Notes: generated by a model from the letters alone, not told the origin. A stretch of 62,594 nucleotides of DNA from Microtetraspora fusca (GCF_001570365.1 NZ_BBYK01000079.1:1-62594), one strand, 5' to 3'; counted from the stretch's first letter, positions 16,431 through 24,606 are shown. Numbers and translations: made by a program.

Positions 16431-17877
16431 TCCAGCCTCCCGGCGCGGTGACGGTGTTCTTGACGTCGCAGTAGAAGTCGAAGCTCCAGTCGCCACCCTC
16501 GCGCCCGACGCCGGACTGCCGTGCGCCGCCGAACGGGGCCTGCAGGTCGCGGACGAAGAAGCAGTTGACCCAGACGGTGCCGGCGACCAGCCGCTCGGTG
16601 ACGCGGTCGGCCCGCTCGCGGGAGCCGGTCGCGAGGGTGGCGGCCAGGCCGAACTTCGTGGAGTTGGCCATCTCGACGGCCTCGTCCTCGGTGCGGAACG
16701 TCTGGAGCGTGAGGACCGGTCCGAAGACCTCCTCGTTGACGATCTCGCTGTCCGGGGCGACGCCGGTGAACAACGTGGGCCGGTAGTACAGGCCGCCGAG
16801 GTCGGTGTTGGGTCCGCCGCCGATGACGGGGGTGCCCCCGGCGGCGATGGCCCGCTGGACGAACCCGTCGATCCGCTCGAAGTGCTCGCGGTGGATGTTC
16901 GGGCCGATGTCGGTGGCGAGGTCGCGCGGATCGCCCTGGCGCAGCGCGCTCGCCTTGGCGACGAAGCGCTCGGTGAACTCGGCGGCGACGCTCTCCTCGA
17001 CCAGCAGCCGGGTCCCGGCCAGGCACACCTGCCCGGCGTTGTCGTACTGCTCGACCGCGAGGTTCACGGCGAGGTCGAGGTCGGCGTCGGCGAAGACGAT
17101 CAGCGGAGACTTGCCGCCGAGCTCCAGCGACAGCGGGGTCAGGTTGGCCGCCGCGGCGCGGGCGATGTGGCGGGCGGTGGGCACCGAGCCGGTGAAGCTG
17201 ATCCGGCGCACGTCGGGGTGGGCGACCAGCGGGGCGCCGACCTCCTCGCCGTACCCCTGGACGACGTTGAAGACGCCGTCGGGCAGCCCGGCCTCGACCG
17301 TGATCTCGGCGAGCAGCGACGCGGTGAGCGGGGACCACTCGGCCGGCTTGAGGACGACCGTGTCACCCGCGGCGAGCGCGGGGGCGATCTTCCAGGTGGC
17401 CAGCATGAGCGGCGCGTTCCACGGGGTGATCAGCGCGCAGACGCCAGCCGGATCCCACGAGACGTGGTTGCGGTGCCCGCGGGTCTCGAAGTCGTCGTGC
17501 CCGAGCCCGAGCAGCCAGTCGGCGAAGAAGCGGAAGTTGTGCGCCACCCGGGGCATCACGCCGCGCAGGTGCGACCGCAGCAGAGCGCCGTTGTCGGTCG
17601 TCTCCACGATCGCGAGCTGGTCCAGCCGCTTCTCGACTCCGTCGGCGATCGCGTGCAGCAGACGCGCCCGCTCCTCACGGCTCGTGCGGGCCCACGCGGG
17701 GAACGCCTTGGTCGCGGCCCGGACCGCCTCTTCGGCCTCCTTCGCGCCGCCGCGTGCGACGCGCGCGATCACCTGTCCGTCGATCGGCGAGACGTCGTCG
17801 AACGTCGCAGGTGAGGAGACCCGTGCGCCTCCAATCCAGTGGTCCTCCTGGATCGTGACATCCCCGACAGTGGCCAT
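16423..17877 (-). CDS. hpaE: aldehyde dehydrogenase, HpaE-like (carboxymethyl-hydroxymuconate semialdehyde dehydrogenase)
   Basis: 484 aa from the ATG at 17877, which has GGAGGAG in place. A longer start at 17904 would overlap the operator and is less likely. Motifs are ITPWNAPLMLATWKIAP, KPAEWSPLTA, the Gly-rich SFTGSVPTARH, catalytic Glu in SLELGGKSP, catalytic Cys in NAGQVCLAGTRL and EEVFGPVLT. It overlaps the dioxygenase gene by 8 bp as first gene of the operon. It should oxidise the semialdehyde made by ring cleavage. A gamma-glutamyl-aldehyde substrate is an alternative. Confidence 0.9.
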   Translation of the reverse strand: MATVGDVTIQEDHWIGGARVSSPATFDDVSPIDGQVIARVARGGAKEAEEAVRAATKAFPAWARTSREERARLLHAIADGVEKRLDQLAIVETTDNGALLRSHLRGVMPRVAHNFRFFADWLLGLGHDDFETRGHRNHVSWDPAGVCALITPWNAPLMLATWKIAPALAAGDTVVLKPAEWSPLTASLLAEITVEAGLPDGVFNVVQGYGEEVGAPLVAHPDVRRISFTGSVPTARHIARAAAANLTPLSLELGGKSPLIVFADADLDLAVNLAVEQYDNAGQVCLAGTRLLVEESVAAEFTERFVAKASALRQGDPRDLATDIGPNIHREHFERIDGFVQRAIAAGGTPVIGGGPNTDLGGLYYRPTLFTGVAPDSEIVNEEVFGPVLTLQTFRTEDEAVEMANSTKFGLAATLATGSRERADRVTERLVAGTVWVNCFFVRDLQAPFGGARQSGVGREGGDWSFDFYCDVKNTVTAPGGWNG

Positions 17878-17890
17878 CCGCTCCTCCAGC

Positions 17891-17910
17891 TCGTTTGGTC
17901 CCAAACAACT
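17891..17910. promoter_or_regulatory. operator copy 1 (TTTG-N4-CAAA), aldehyde dehydrogenase side
   Basis: Reads TCGTTTGGTCCCAAACAACT, with palindromic core GTTTG-N4-CAAAC. It starts 14 bp upstream of the aldehyde dehydrogenase start. A second copy with 17 of 20 bases identical lies 56 bp away (17947-17966), about 14 bp before the divergent hydrolase gene. A MarR-type dimer is the likely ligand, since a marR gene lies 0.7 kb away and such regulators bind short inverted repeats. Confidence 0.75.
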
Positions 17911-17946
17911 TAGGTCTCGCTCTCCCGGCCAGTCAATATGCCGCTA

Positions 17947-17966
17947 TCGTTTGGAGTCAAACAACT
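17947..17966. promoter_or_regulatory. operator copy 2 (TTTG-N4-CAAA), hydrolase side
   Basis: Reads TCGTTTGGAGTCAAACAACT and differs from copy 1 only in the three central bases. It ends 14 bp before the ATG of the divergent PuuD-like gene. The two near-identical sites at both ends of the 103-bp divergent promoter suggest simultaneous control of both transcripts. Confidence 0.75.
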
Positions 17967-17980
17967 GCAAGGAGGCTGGG

Positions 17981-18679
17981 ATGCCCGACCGCCGGCCGAT
18001 CATCGCGATTCCCTCGCGGTTCGCCGCCACAACGTCCGCGCTCCGCTACTCGGCGGTGGTCACCGCCCGGGCGCTCGCCGACGCCGTCCACCGCGCGGGC
18101 GGCGAGCCCTTCCTCATGCACCCCGTGGGTGCGGACGAGGCCGCCGAGCGGCTCGCCGTCGCGGACGGCCTGCTGCTCCCCGGCGGGGGCGACCTCTCTC
18201 CGTCCGTGTACGGCGAGGACGCGGCGCACGAGAGCGTCTACGACGTGGACGCCGAGCAGGACGCCTTCGACCTCGCGGCGGCCCGGCACGCGCTGTCCAC
18301 CGGGATGCCGACCCTGGCCGTCTGCCGGGGCCTGCAGGTCGTCAACGTCGTCCTCGGCGGGCGGCTGGTCCAGCACATGGAGCCCGACCACCGCCACGTC
18401 GTCCACCCGGTGCGCGTACGGCCTGGCTCGCTGCTGGCCGAGGTGACCGGGGTGGAGAAGATCGAGGCGTCCTGCTACCACCACCAGTGCGCGTCGTCGC
18501 TGGGGGAGGGGCTGGAGGCCGTCGCGCACGCCGAGGACGGCACGATCGAGGCCGCCGAGCCGGCCGCGCGTAGGGGATGGTTCCTCGCCGTCCAGTGGCA
18601 CCCCGAGGACACCGCGGCGACCGACCCGGTCAACCAGCGGATCTTCGACGGCCTGGTCGCGGCGGCCCGCTCAGCCTGA
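17981..18679 (+). CDS. class I glutamine amidotransferase-fold gamma-glutamyl hydrolase, PuuD-like
   Basis: 232 aa of the peptidase C26 family. The nucleophile Cys115 lies in LAVCRGLQVVN. The triad His and Glu are in AVQWHPED near residue 206. LLLPGGGDLSPSVYG is the oxyanion-side loop. Family members cleave gamma-glutamyl amides such as gamma-glutamyl-GABA, and relatives act on gamma-glutamylanilide. The ATG follows GGAGG by 5 bases. It is divergent from the HpaE-like operon and shares its operators. A glutamine-synthetase-like gene of the same regulon could make the gamma-glutamyl substrate. Confidence 0.9.
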   Translation: MPDRRPIIAIPSRFAATTSALRYSAVVTARALADAVHRAGGEPFLMHPVGADEAAERLAVADGLLLPGGGDLSPSVYGEDAAHESVYDVDAEQDAFDLAAARHALSTGMPTLAVCRGLQVVNVVLGGRLVQHMEPDHRHVVHPVRVRPGSLLAEVTGVEKIEASCYHHQCASSLGEGLEAVAHAEDGTIEAAEPAARRGWFLAVQWHPEDTAATDPVNQRIFDGLVAAARSA

Positions 18680-19243
18680 CCGGCGGCGTCCCCCGCGGCG
18701 CGGCGGCGCGGGGGACTCCCGGCGCAGGTTCTCCCTGCGCTCCTCGCCGTGCTCCTCCAGGTGCGTGACGATCCGCCGCAGCGTGTCGGCGAGGTGCAGG
18801 GACTCCTCGGCGTCGAGCGCGCCGACCACGAACGACTCCTCGTCGTTGAACGCGGGGAACAGCTTCTCCATCAGCGCGAGCCCCTCGGGGGTGAGCCGCA
18901 GCAGCGCCAGCCGGCCGTCGTCGGGGTGCTGGCGGCGCTCGGCCAGGCCGCGCGACTCCAGGGTCTTGATGATGCCGGTGAGCGTGCCCTTGGAGATGCC
19001 CGCCTCGGCCGCGGCGTACCGCGTCTCGATCTCCTCCCAGATCCACACGACCCACAGCACGACGAACGCGCTCCAGGTGAGGTCGGCCGACCGGAGCGCC
19101 GAGTTCTCCAGGTGCTGGCGGACCGCGGCGGCCGCGCGATACAGGTTGGAGACCGCGGCGAGCGCCTCCCTGCGGACCGGGATCGGCCCCAACCTGCGCT
19201 TCACCGCCTCCTCGGTTTCGGAGAGCGAGTAGTGCGCGGGCAC
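18671..19243 (-). CDS. MarR-family transcriptional regulator
   Basis: 190 aa from a GTG at 19243. AAAGGAG lies five bases before this GTG, whereas an ATG at 19258 would put that motif inside the gene. The winged helix covers about residues 45-120 (DLTWSAFVVLWVVWIWEE, then GISKGTLTGIIKTLESRGL and the wing RRQHPDDGRLALLRLTPEG). A basic Pro/Arg-rich tail ends the protein. HpaR, a MarR protein, represses homoprotocatechuate genes in E. coli, which suits this context. It overlaps the PuuD-like gene end by 9 bp. It is the best candidate for the TTTG-N4-CAAA operator. Confidence 0.9.
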   Translation of the reverse strand: MPAHYSLSETEEAVKRRLGPIPVRREALAAVSNLYRAAAAVRQHLENSALRSADLTWSAFVVLWVVWIWEEIETRYAAAEAGISKGTLTGIIKTLESRGLAERRQHPDDGRLALLRLTPEGLALMEKLFPAFNDEESFVVGALDAEESLHLADTLRRIVTHLEEHGEERRENLRRESPAPPRRGGRRRSG

Positions 19244-19275
19244 CCCGACTCCTTTCATGTCAACTCTTGCGCGGG

Positions 19276-19330
19276 GTTCATTTGTACACGTACGATCCGC
19301 CAAACGGCAGGTCGTACGCACTCAAACGAT
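19276..19330. promoter_or_regulatory. divergent marR/permease control region with operator-like sequences
   Basis: GTTCATTTG at 19276-19284 followed by TACGAT at 19291-19296 matches the half-site and spacing found upstream of the decarboxylase-fold gene (21787-21807). CAAACG occurs at 19302-19307 and CAAACGA at 19323-19329, matching the other half of the regulon motif. No full palindrome is present, so I read these as weaker sites for autoregulation and permease control. Confidence 0.45.
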
Positions 19331-19419
19331 CTCATGAATTCCAGTGGTCAGGCCGGTGAGCGGGCGGATCGCTGACGAAACATCCCGCTCATCCACCCCT
19401 TTTTATATGGAAGGTTGCC

Positions 19420-20895
19420 ATGGCCGATGAGGCAATCGCCACCGGACGGCTTTCAGCCGGTGAACAGTCCGCCACGCACGCCCTCTCCCGACGTCGGATC
19501 GGCGTACCCGACATCGTCTTCTTCGTCGTGGCGGCCTCGTCTCCGCTGACCGTCGCGGCCGGCGGCCTTCCGATGAGCTACGGCACCACCGGGGTGACCG
19601 GGGTCCCGCTCATCTACCTCATCCTCGCGGCCGTGCTCGCCGTCTTCTCCGCCGGGTACGCCGCGATGAGCCGGCACATCTCCAACGCGGGCGCGTTCTA
19701 CTCCTACATCGCGCAGGGGCTCGGCCGGGTGACCGGCGTCGGCGCCTCGTTCGTCGCCCTCCTCGCGTACAACGCCATGCAGGTCGGGCTGTACGGCCTG
19801 TTCGGCGCGGCCGCCTCGGGGCTGGTCTCCGCGCACCTGGGTGTGGACGTGCCCTGGTGGGTGTGCTCGCTGGTCGCCCTCGCGCTGATCGCGTTCCTCG
19901 GCTACCGCAGGATCGACCTGAACGCCCGCGTGCTCGCCGTCCTGCTGGTCTGCGAGGGGCTCACCGTCCTGGTCTTCGACATCGCCCAGATCGGGAACGC
20001 CCCCTCGGGCCTGAGCGCGGAGCCGTTCACCTGGAGCGCCGTCACCACCGGTGCGGTCGGCGCCGGGTTCTGCTGGGTGATGGCCTCGTTCATGGGCTTC
20101 GAGTCCGGCGCGATCTACAGCGAGGAGTGCCGCGACCCGCGCCGCACCGTCAGCCGCGCCACCTACATCGCCGTCGCCCTGATCGGCGTCTTCTACGCCT
20201 TCACCGCGTGGGCGATGTCCATGGGCACCGGCGTCGACAAGATCATCGACGAGTCCGCGAAGAACGGCACCGACCTGGTCTTCATCCTCGGCGAGGCGAC
20301 CATCGGCTCGGCGTTCTCCACGCTCGCCAACGTCTTCATGGTCACCGCCGTGTTCGCCGCCCTGCTGTCCTTCCACAACGCGGTGGCGCGGTACTTCTTC
20401 GCGCTCGGCCGCGAGGGCGTCCTGCCCGCCCGGCTCGGCGACTCCCACCGCAGGCACGGCTCCCCGTACGTCGGCTCGCTCGCCCAGACGGTCATCGCGC
20501 TCGTGGTCGTCGTCGGCTTCGGCGTCCTCGGCGGCAGCCCCACCGACACGCTCTTCAACTGGTTCACCAACCTCGGCGCGCTCGGCGTGATCCTGCTGCT
20601 CGTGGTCACCTCGGTGTCGGTGATCGGGTTCTTCCGCCGCGACTCGCGCGGCGAGAACGGCTTCAGCCGCGTCCTCGCCCCCGCGCTGGCCGGTGCGGCC
20701 CTGGCGGCCATCCTCGTGCTCGCCGTCATCAACTTCAACGCCCTGCTAGGCACCCCGCCGGACTCGATCCTCAACTGGCTGATCCCCGGCCTCGTCCTGC
20801 TCGCCGGGATCATCGGCGTCGGCTACGGCCTGCGGATCAAGGCCGCCGACCCCGAGACGTACGCCCGGATCGGCCACGGCGCTCCCGGGGAGTAG
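19420..20895 (+). CDS. APC-superfamily amino acid/amine permease
   Basis: 491 aa with about 12 hydrophobic segments. The first helix motif SSPLTVAAGG and the AGAFYSYIAQGLGRVTG stretch are typical of APC permeases. GFESGAIYSEECRDPRRTV is the conserved cytoplasmic loop. GGAAGG stands seven bases before the ATG. Such permeases import amino acids, polyamines or aromatic amines by cation symport. Placement inside the gamma-glutamyl/ring-cleavage cluster suggests it imports the pathway substrate. A 14-bp terminator hairpin follows. Confidence 0.92.
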   Translation: MADEAIATGRLSAGEQSATHALSRRRIGVPDIVFFVVAASSPLTVAAGGLPMSYGTTGVTGVPLIYLILAAVLAVFSAGYAAMSRHISNAGAFYSYIAQGLGRVTGVGASFVALLAYNAMQVGLYGLFGAAASGLVSAHLGVDVPWWVCSLVALALIAFLGYRRIDLNARVLAVLLVCEGLTVLVFDIAQIGNAPSGLSAEPFTWSAVTTGAVGAGFCWVMASFMGFESGAIYSEECRDPRRTVSRATYIAVALIGVFYAFTAWAMSMGTGVDKIIDESAKNGTDLVFILGEATIGSAFSTLANVFMVTAVFAALLSFHNAVARYFFALGREGVLPARLGDSHRRHGSPYVGSLAQTVIALVVVVGFGVLGGSPTDTLFNWFTNLGALGVILLLVVTSVSVIGFFRRDSRGENGFSRVLAPALAGAALAAILVLAVINFNALLGTPPDSILNWLIPGLVLLAGIIGVGYGLRIKAADPETYARIGHGAPGE

Positions 20896-20911
20896 CCGTC
20901 CGGGCAGCGAA

Positions 20912-20942
20912 AAGGAGGGCCGGGGTGACCCCGGCCCTCCTT
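20912..20942. terminator. bidirectional terminator hairpin
   Basis: A perfect 14-bp stem (AAGGAGGGCCGGGG and its complement at 929-942) around a TGA loop sits in the 58-bp gap between the convergent permease and decarboxylase-fold genes. It can serve both, although the T-tract is short. Confidence 0.85.
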
Positions 20943-20953
20943 GACGGTTCGAC

Positions 20954-21763
20954 CTACTCCGCGCCGGACGCGCCCGACTCCAGCAGCGTGCCGCCGTTCC
21001 AGACGACCCCGACCTGGCGGTAGTAGCCGCCGATCATCTCGTCCACCGTGAGGTCGGCGAGCTCCTCGGTCGGCGCGTCGAACAGCTCGATCTCCGCGTC
21101 GCCGGTCCACGCCTGGCCGCCCTCGAAGCTCTCGGCGCCGGTGACGATCAGCTCGTCCAGAGCCAGTCCCTTCCCCGGCTCGATCGACTGGAGCCAGCGG
21201 TTGTGCGCCATCGGGTGGCCGTTGACGAAGCCGTTGGTCTCGCTGGGCTCGCGGAGCCGTACGACGGCCTGGGCCAGCCGCCGGTCGGCGGCGGCGAGCG
21301 TGGCGCCGAAGACGCCCCCCTCGCCGATCCGCGGCGCGGCCTGCCCGAACGGGTGCGGACGGGTCATATGGATGGAGCCCAGCTTCTTCGGGTAGCCCTG
21401 GTGGACGCCCCGGGCGATGGCGAAGTCCTTGTCCACCCAGATGTAGACGCACCGCGAGTAGGTCCGCCCCTTGTAGGAGCAGCGCACCACGACGAAGCAC
21501 TCCTTGTACTGCGACCGCACCGGGTCCAGCAGCTCCTCACGGCCTCCGGAGCACGACTGCCAGTCGGCCCAGATCACCGCCACCGCGCCCGGGTCCTCCT
21601 CGGCGAGCGAGAGCGGCTCGGGGAGCAGCGCGGCAACCTTGGCGGGGTCGGTCCGGTATTCCACGGTCAGCAGGTCGCCCGAGTAGTACCAGGGCGGGCT
21701 CGGAACCAGCGAGGACCGGCCGGTCACCGTCTTGGGCGTGTAGAAACCGCGCAGCTTGGCCAC
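20954..21763 (-). CDS. acetoacetate decarboxylase-fold enzyme
   Basis: 269 aa from GTG at 21763, chosen because AAGGAGG lies just before it. An upstream ATG at 21802 would overlap an operator. Family features are SLVPSPPWYYSGDLLTVEYR, YKECFVVVRCSYKG and VHQGYPKKLGSIHMTR, where the PKK stretch aligns with the Schiff-base lysine region. The superfamily includes decarboxylases and aldolase-dehydratases, so it could do a late step (decarboxylation, hydration or aldol cleavage) for which no other gene is seen here. The true reaction is unknown. Confidence 0.82.
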   Translation of the reverse strand: MAKLRGFYTPKTVTGRSSLVPSPPWYYSGDLLTVEYRTDPAKVAALLPEPLSLAEEDPGAVAVIWADWQSCSGGREELLDPVRSQYKECFVVVRCSYKGRTYSRCVYIWVDKDFAIARGVHQGYPKKLGSIHMTRPHPFGQAAPRIGEGGVFGATLAAADRRLAQAVVRLREPSETNGFVNGHPMAHNRWLQSIEPGKGLALDELIVTGAESFEGGQAWTGDAEIELFDAPTEELADLTVDEMIGGYYRQVGVVWNGGTLLESGASGAE

Positions 21764-21786
21764 GGCGCCTCCTTGGTGGTGGAGTA

Positions 21787-21807
21787 GTTCATTTGGATCC
21801 ATACGAT
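21787..21807. promoter_or_regulatory. operator-like site upstream of the decarboxylase-fold gene
   Basis: Begins GTTCATTTGGATCC and ends ATACGAT. The first 11 bases are identical to the minus-strand reading of the site at 21887-21909 in the glutamine-synthetase-like promoter, and the sequence also resembles 19276-19296. It lies 24 bp upstream of the GTG start. One half-site is good and the other is degenerate. Confidence 0.55.
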
Positions 21808-21864
21808 ATGGCCTGAGCTGCGCATTGTCATCAGCCGCCTCCGGATATCGTCAAAAACGGACTC

Positions 21865-21909
21865 TTGTTGTCCCCCCAATTGCGGCGTATTGTTTGCGTC
21901 CAAATGAAC
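21865..21909 (+). promoter_or_regulatory. promoter with overlapping TTTG-N4-CAAA operator, glutamine-synthetase-like gene
   Basis: TTGTTG (21865-21870), a 17-bp spacer and TATTGT (21888-21893) look like a sigma-70-type promoter. The operator (TTTGCGTCCAAA, 21893-21904, inside a longer match at 21887-21909) overlaps the -10 element, so binding would block transcription. The core matches the two sites at 17.9 kb. Confidence 0.65.
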
Positions 21910-21941
21910 CCCCCATGTGCTGTCACTATCGAGGAGGCCAC

Positions 21942-23279
21942 GTGAGCACGGAGTCCGCGGAACGGGCCGTTCAGCGCCTGCAGGACCAGGGCGTCGACGT
22001 CGTCCGTATCGGCTATCCCGACCTCATCGGCACCGACCGCGGCAAGGACGTGCTCGTCGAACGGCTCCCCGAGGTGTGCGAGAGCGGCGTCGCCTTCTGC
22101 CGCGCCGTCTACTACACCTCGCCGCAGGCCGACGTCGTCCCCGTGCCCGGCGGGCTCGACGAGGGCCTCCCCGACATCTCGATCCGTCCCGACCTGTCCA
22201 CGCTCGTCCCGCTCGCCTGGGAGCCCGGAGTCGCCTACTGTCTCGGCGACGCGGTCAACCCCGCCACAGGAGAGCCCTTCCCGGAGTCGCCGCGCGAGGT
22301 CGTCCGCGCCGCCGCCGCCCGGCTCGCCGAGCTCGGACTGACCGGTGTCGTCGGCCCCGAGCTGGAGTACTTCCTGATGGAGCCCGACGGCGCGGGCTGG
22401 AAGCGCTACGACGACGCCCCCGGCAACGTCTACGTCGTCGGCGCCAAGGGCGACCGCGGCTCCCACGTGCTGCGCACCCTGCGCACGCTGCGCGGGATGG
22501 AACTCGGCGTCACCATGGGCAACCACGAGTTCTCCGGCGGCCAGTTCGAGATCAACCTCCACCACTCCGAGGCCGTCGACGCCGCCGACCGGGCCTTCCG
22601 CTTCAAATCCGCCATCAAGGAGCTGGCCCGCCGCGACGGCATGATGGCCACCTTCATGGCCAAGCCGTTCAACGACGAGGGCGGCTCCGGCTTCCACGTC
22701 CACATCTCCTGCACGGACGAGAGCGGCCGCAACATCTTCGACGACCCCTCCGGGGCGTACGGGCTCTCGGACCGGGCCCGGCACGCCATCGGCGGCATCC
22801 TCGCGCACGCGCCCGCGCTCGCCGCCCTGCTCAACCCCACGATCAACTCGTACAAGCGGTTCGGGCCGGACACGCTCGCCCCCTGGCTGATCGACTGGGG
22901 CCTCGACAACCGCAGCGCCATGCTGCGCGTCCCGCCGGAGCGCGGCGCCGGCGCCCGCCTGGAGGTCCGGCTCGGCGACGCCTCCGCCAACCCCTACCTC
23001 GGCATCGCGGGCCTGCTCGCCGCCGTCTACCTCGGCATCCGCGACCGCGTGGAGCCGCCCGCCCCGCTCTCCGGCTACGGCTACGACACCAGTAAGGCCC
23101 CCGTGCTGCCGATGTCGCTGCCCGTCGCACTGGACGCCCTCAGCGCCGACACCGCCTTCAACGAGGTCCTCGGCAAAGAGTTCACCACCGCCTACCTCGC
23201 CTACAAGCGGAACGAGGTCGAGCGCTTCTCCCAGTTCATCACCGACTGGGAGTTCCGCGAGTACGCCTACCACCTCTAG
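21942..23279 (+). CDS. glutamine-synthetase-like gamma-glutamyl ligase (PuuA/GlnA3-4 type)
   Basis: 445 aa from a GTG preceded by GAGGAGG. It keeps the glutamine synthetase catalytic blocks: GPELEYFLMEP, NHEFSGGQFEINL, MAKPFNDEGGSGFHVHIS, NSYKRFGPDTLAP and the Arg region NRSAMLRVPPERG. It lacks the C-terminal adenylylation region of housekeeping GlnA. Relatives gamma-glutamylate putrescine (PuuA), ethanolamine (Streptomyces GlnA4), isopropylamine or aniline. A P450 gene follows by 36 bp in the same operon, and a matching gamma-glutamyl hydrolase is in the regulon. I infer ATP-dependent activation of an aromatic or other amine. Confidence 0.9.
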   Translation: MSTESAERAVQRLQDQGVDVVRIGYPDLIGTDRGKDVLVERLPEVCESGVAFCRAVYYTSPQADVVPVPGGLDEGLPDISIRPDLSTLVPLAWEPGVAYCLGDAVNPATGEPFPESPREVVRAAAARLAELGLTGVVGPELEYFLMEPDGAGWKRYDDAPGNVYVVGAKGDRGSHVLRTLRTLRGMELGVTMGNHEFSGGQFEINLHHSEAVDAADRAFRFKSAIKELARRDGMMATFMAKPFNDEGGSGFHVHISCTDESGRNIFDDPSGAYGLSDRARHAIGGILAHAPALAALLNPTINSYKRFGPDTLAPWLIDWGLDNRSAMLRVPPERGAGARLEVRLGDASANPYLGIAGLLAAVYLGIRDRVEPPAPLSGYGYDTSKAPVLPMSLPVALDALSADTAFNEVLGKEFTTAYLAYKRNEVERFSQFITDWEFREYAYHL

Positions 23280-23315
23280 CCATCCGTAGTTCCTGAAACC
23301 CCTTCTGGAGGATCA

Positions 23316-24563
23316 ATGCGCCTGGAAGACGTCGACCTGGCGGACAACGACAAGTTCCTCGACGGCGACACCCCGTGGCGCATGTTCGACGTGCTCCGCG
23401 AACAGGCCCCGGTGCACTGGCAGGACGAGGGCGACCACGGCAGCGGCTTCTGGTCGGTCACCCGTCACGCCGACATCGTCCGCGTCGACCGCGACCCGGC
23501 CACCTTCACCTCCATGAAGTTCACCAACCTGGAGGAGGTCGACGACCGGCAGGCCACCATCCGGCGCTCCATCCTGGAGACCGACGGCCCCCGGCACAGC
23601 GTGCTCCGCCGCATCCTGCAGCGCGAGTTCACCCCCAGGGCCGTCGCCGGCTACGAGGTCTTCCTGCGCGGGCTCACCGCCCGCACCCTGGACGCCGCGC
23701 TTGCCAAGGGCACGTTCGACTTCGTGAAGGAGGTCGCCGCCGACTTCCCGATCAACGTCCTGGCCAAGATGCTCGACGTGCCCGCCGACGACACCCAGCA
23801 GCTCATCGACTGGGGCAACCGCATCATCGGCAACACCGACCCCGACTACGCCGACGTCCTCCTGCACAGCGAGGAGAGCGAGAAGTACCGCGACCTGCCC
23901 TTCCGCAGCCCCGCCTCCATCGAGGTCTTCGAGTACGGCCGCGAGCTGGCCAGGCAGCGCCGCGGCGGCGACGGCACCGACCTCGTCAGCAAGCTGGTCA
24001 ACGAGACCCCCGCCGACGGCGTGCCGCTCTCGCCGACCGACTTCGACAACTACTTCCTGCTGCTCGTGGTCGCCGGCAACGAGACCACCCGGCACGCCAT
24101 CTCCCACACCATGCGCGCCCTGATCGACCACCCCGAGCAGGCGGAGAAGCTCCGGCAGGACCTCTCCCTCATGCCGAACGCGGTGGAGGAGTTCCTGCGC
24201 TGGGCCTCCCCGGTCTACCACTTCCGCCGTACGGCGACCCAGGACGTCGAGATGCACGGGCAGAAGATCGCCGAAGGCGACAAGGTCGTCATGTGGTTCG
24301 CCTCCGGCAACCGGGACGAGCGGGTCTTCGATTCCCCCTACACCTTCGACGTGACCCGGCAGAACAACGACCACATCACCTTCGGCAAGGGCAGCCCGCA
24401 CTTCTGCCTGGGCAACGCCCTCGCCCGCCTGGAGATCCGGATCATGTTCGAGGAGCTGCTGCCGCGCATCGCCGACATCAAGCTCGCCGGCGACATCCGC
24501 CGGGTCCGCTCCAACTTCGTCAACGGCATCAAGGAGCTCCCGGTCACCGTCACACTCGCCTGA
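23316..24563 (+). CDS. cytochrome P450 monooxygenase
   Basis: 415 aa and soluble. The I-helix oxygen-activation motif is VVAGNETTR (254-259 for GNETTR), the ExxR is EFLR (292-295), and the heme loop is FGKGSPHFCLGNALAR with ligand Cys364. CTGGAGG precedes the ATG. It is the second gene after the glutamine-synthetase-like ligase. A ferredoxin and a ferredoxin reductase are encoded in the operon under the same operator. The I-helix sequence recalls actinobacterial CYP125/142-type enzymes, but the context suggests an aromatic or gamma-glutamylated substrate. Likely chemistry is ring hydroxylation or O-demethylation. Confidence 0.93.
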   Translation: MRLEDVDLADNDKFLDGDTPWRMFDVLREQAPVHWQDEGDHGSGFWSVTRHADIVRVDRDPATFTSMKFTNLEEVDDRQATIRRSILETDGPRHSVLRRILQREFTPRAVAGYEVFLRGLTARTLDAALAKGTFDFVKEVAADFPINVLAKMLDVPADDTQQLIDWGNRIIGNTDPDYADVLLHSEESEKYRDLPFRSPASIEVFEYGRELARQRRGGDGTDLVSKLVNETPADGVPLSPTDFDNYFLLLVVAGNETTRHAISHTMRALIDHPEQAEKLRQDLSLMPNAVEEFLRWASPVYHFRRTATQDVEMHGQKIAEGDKVVMWFASGNRDERVFDSPYTFDVTRQNNDHITFGKGSPHFCLGNALARLEIRIMFEELLPRIADIKLAGDIRRVRSNFVNGIKELPVTVTLA

Positions 24564-24606
24564 ACACGAGTCCCGGCGTGGGGGAGCGGTCCTCGCGTCG
24601 ATGAGG

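Noticed and set aside
20954-21802. ATG at 21802 as start of the decarboxylase-fold gene
   Set aside because: It lies within an operator-like site and lacks a Shine-Dalgarno. The GTG at 21763 has AAGGAGG in place.
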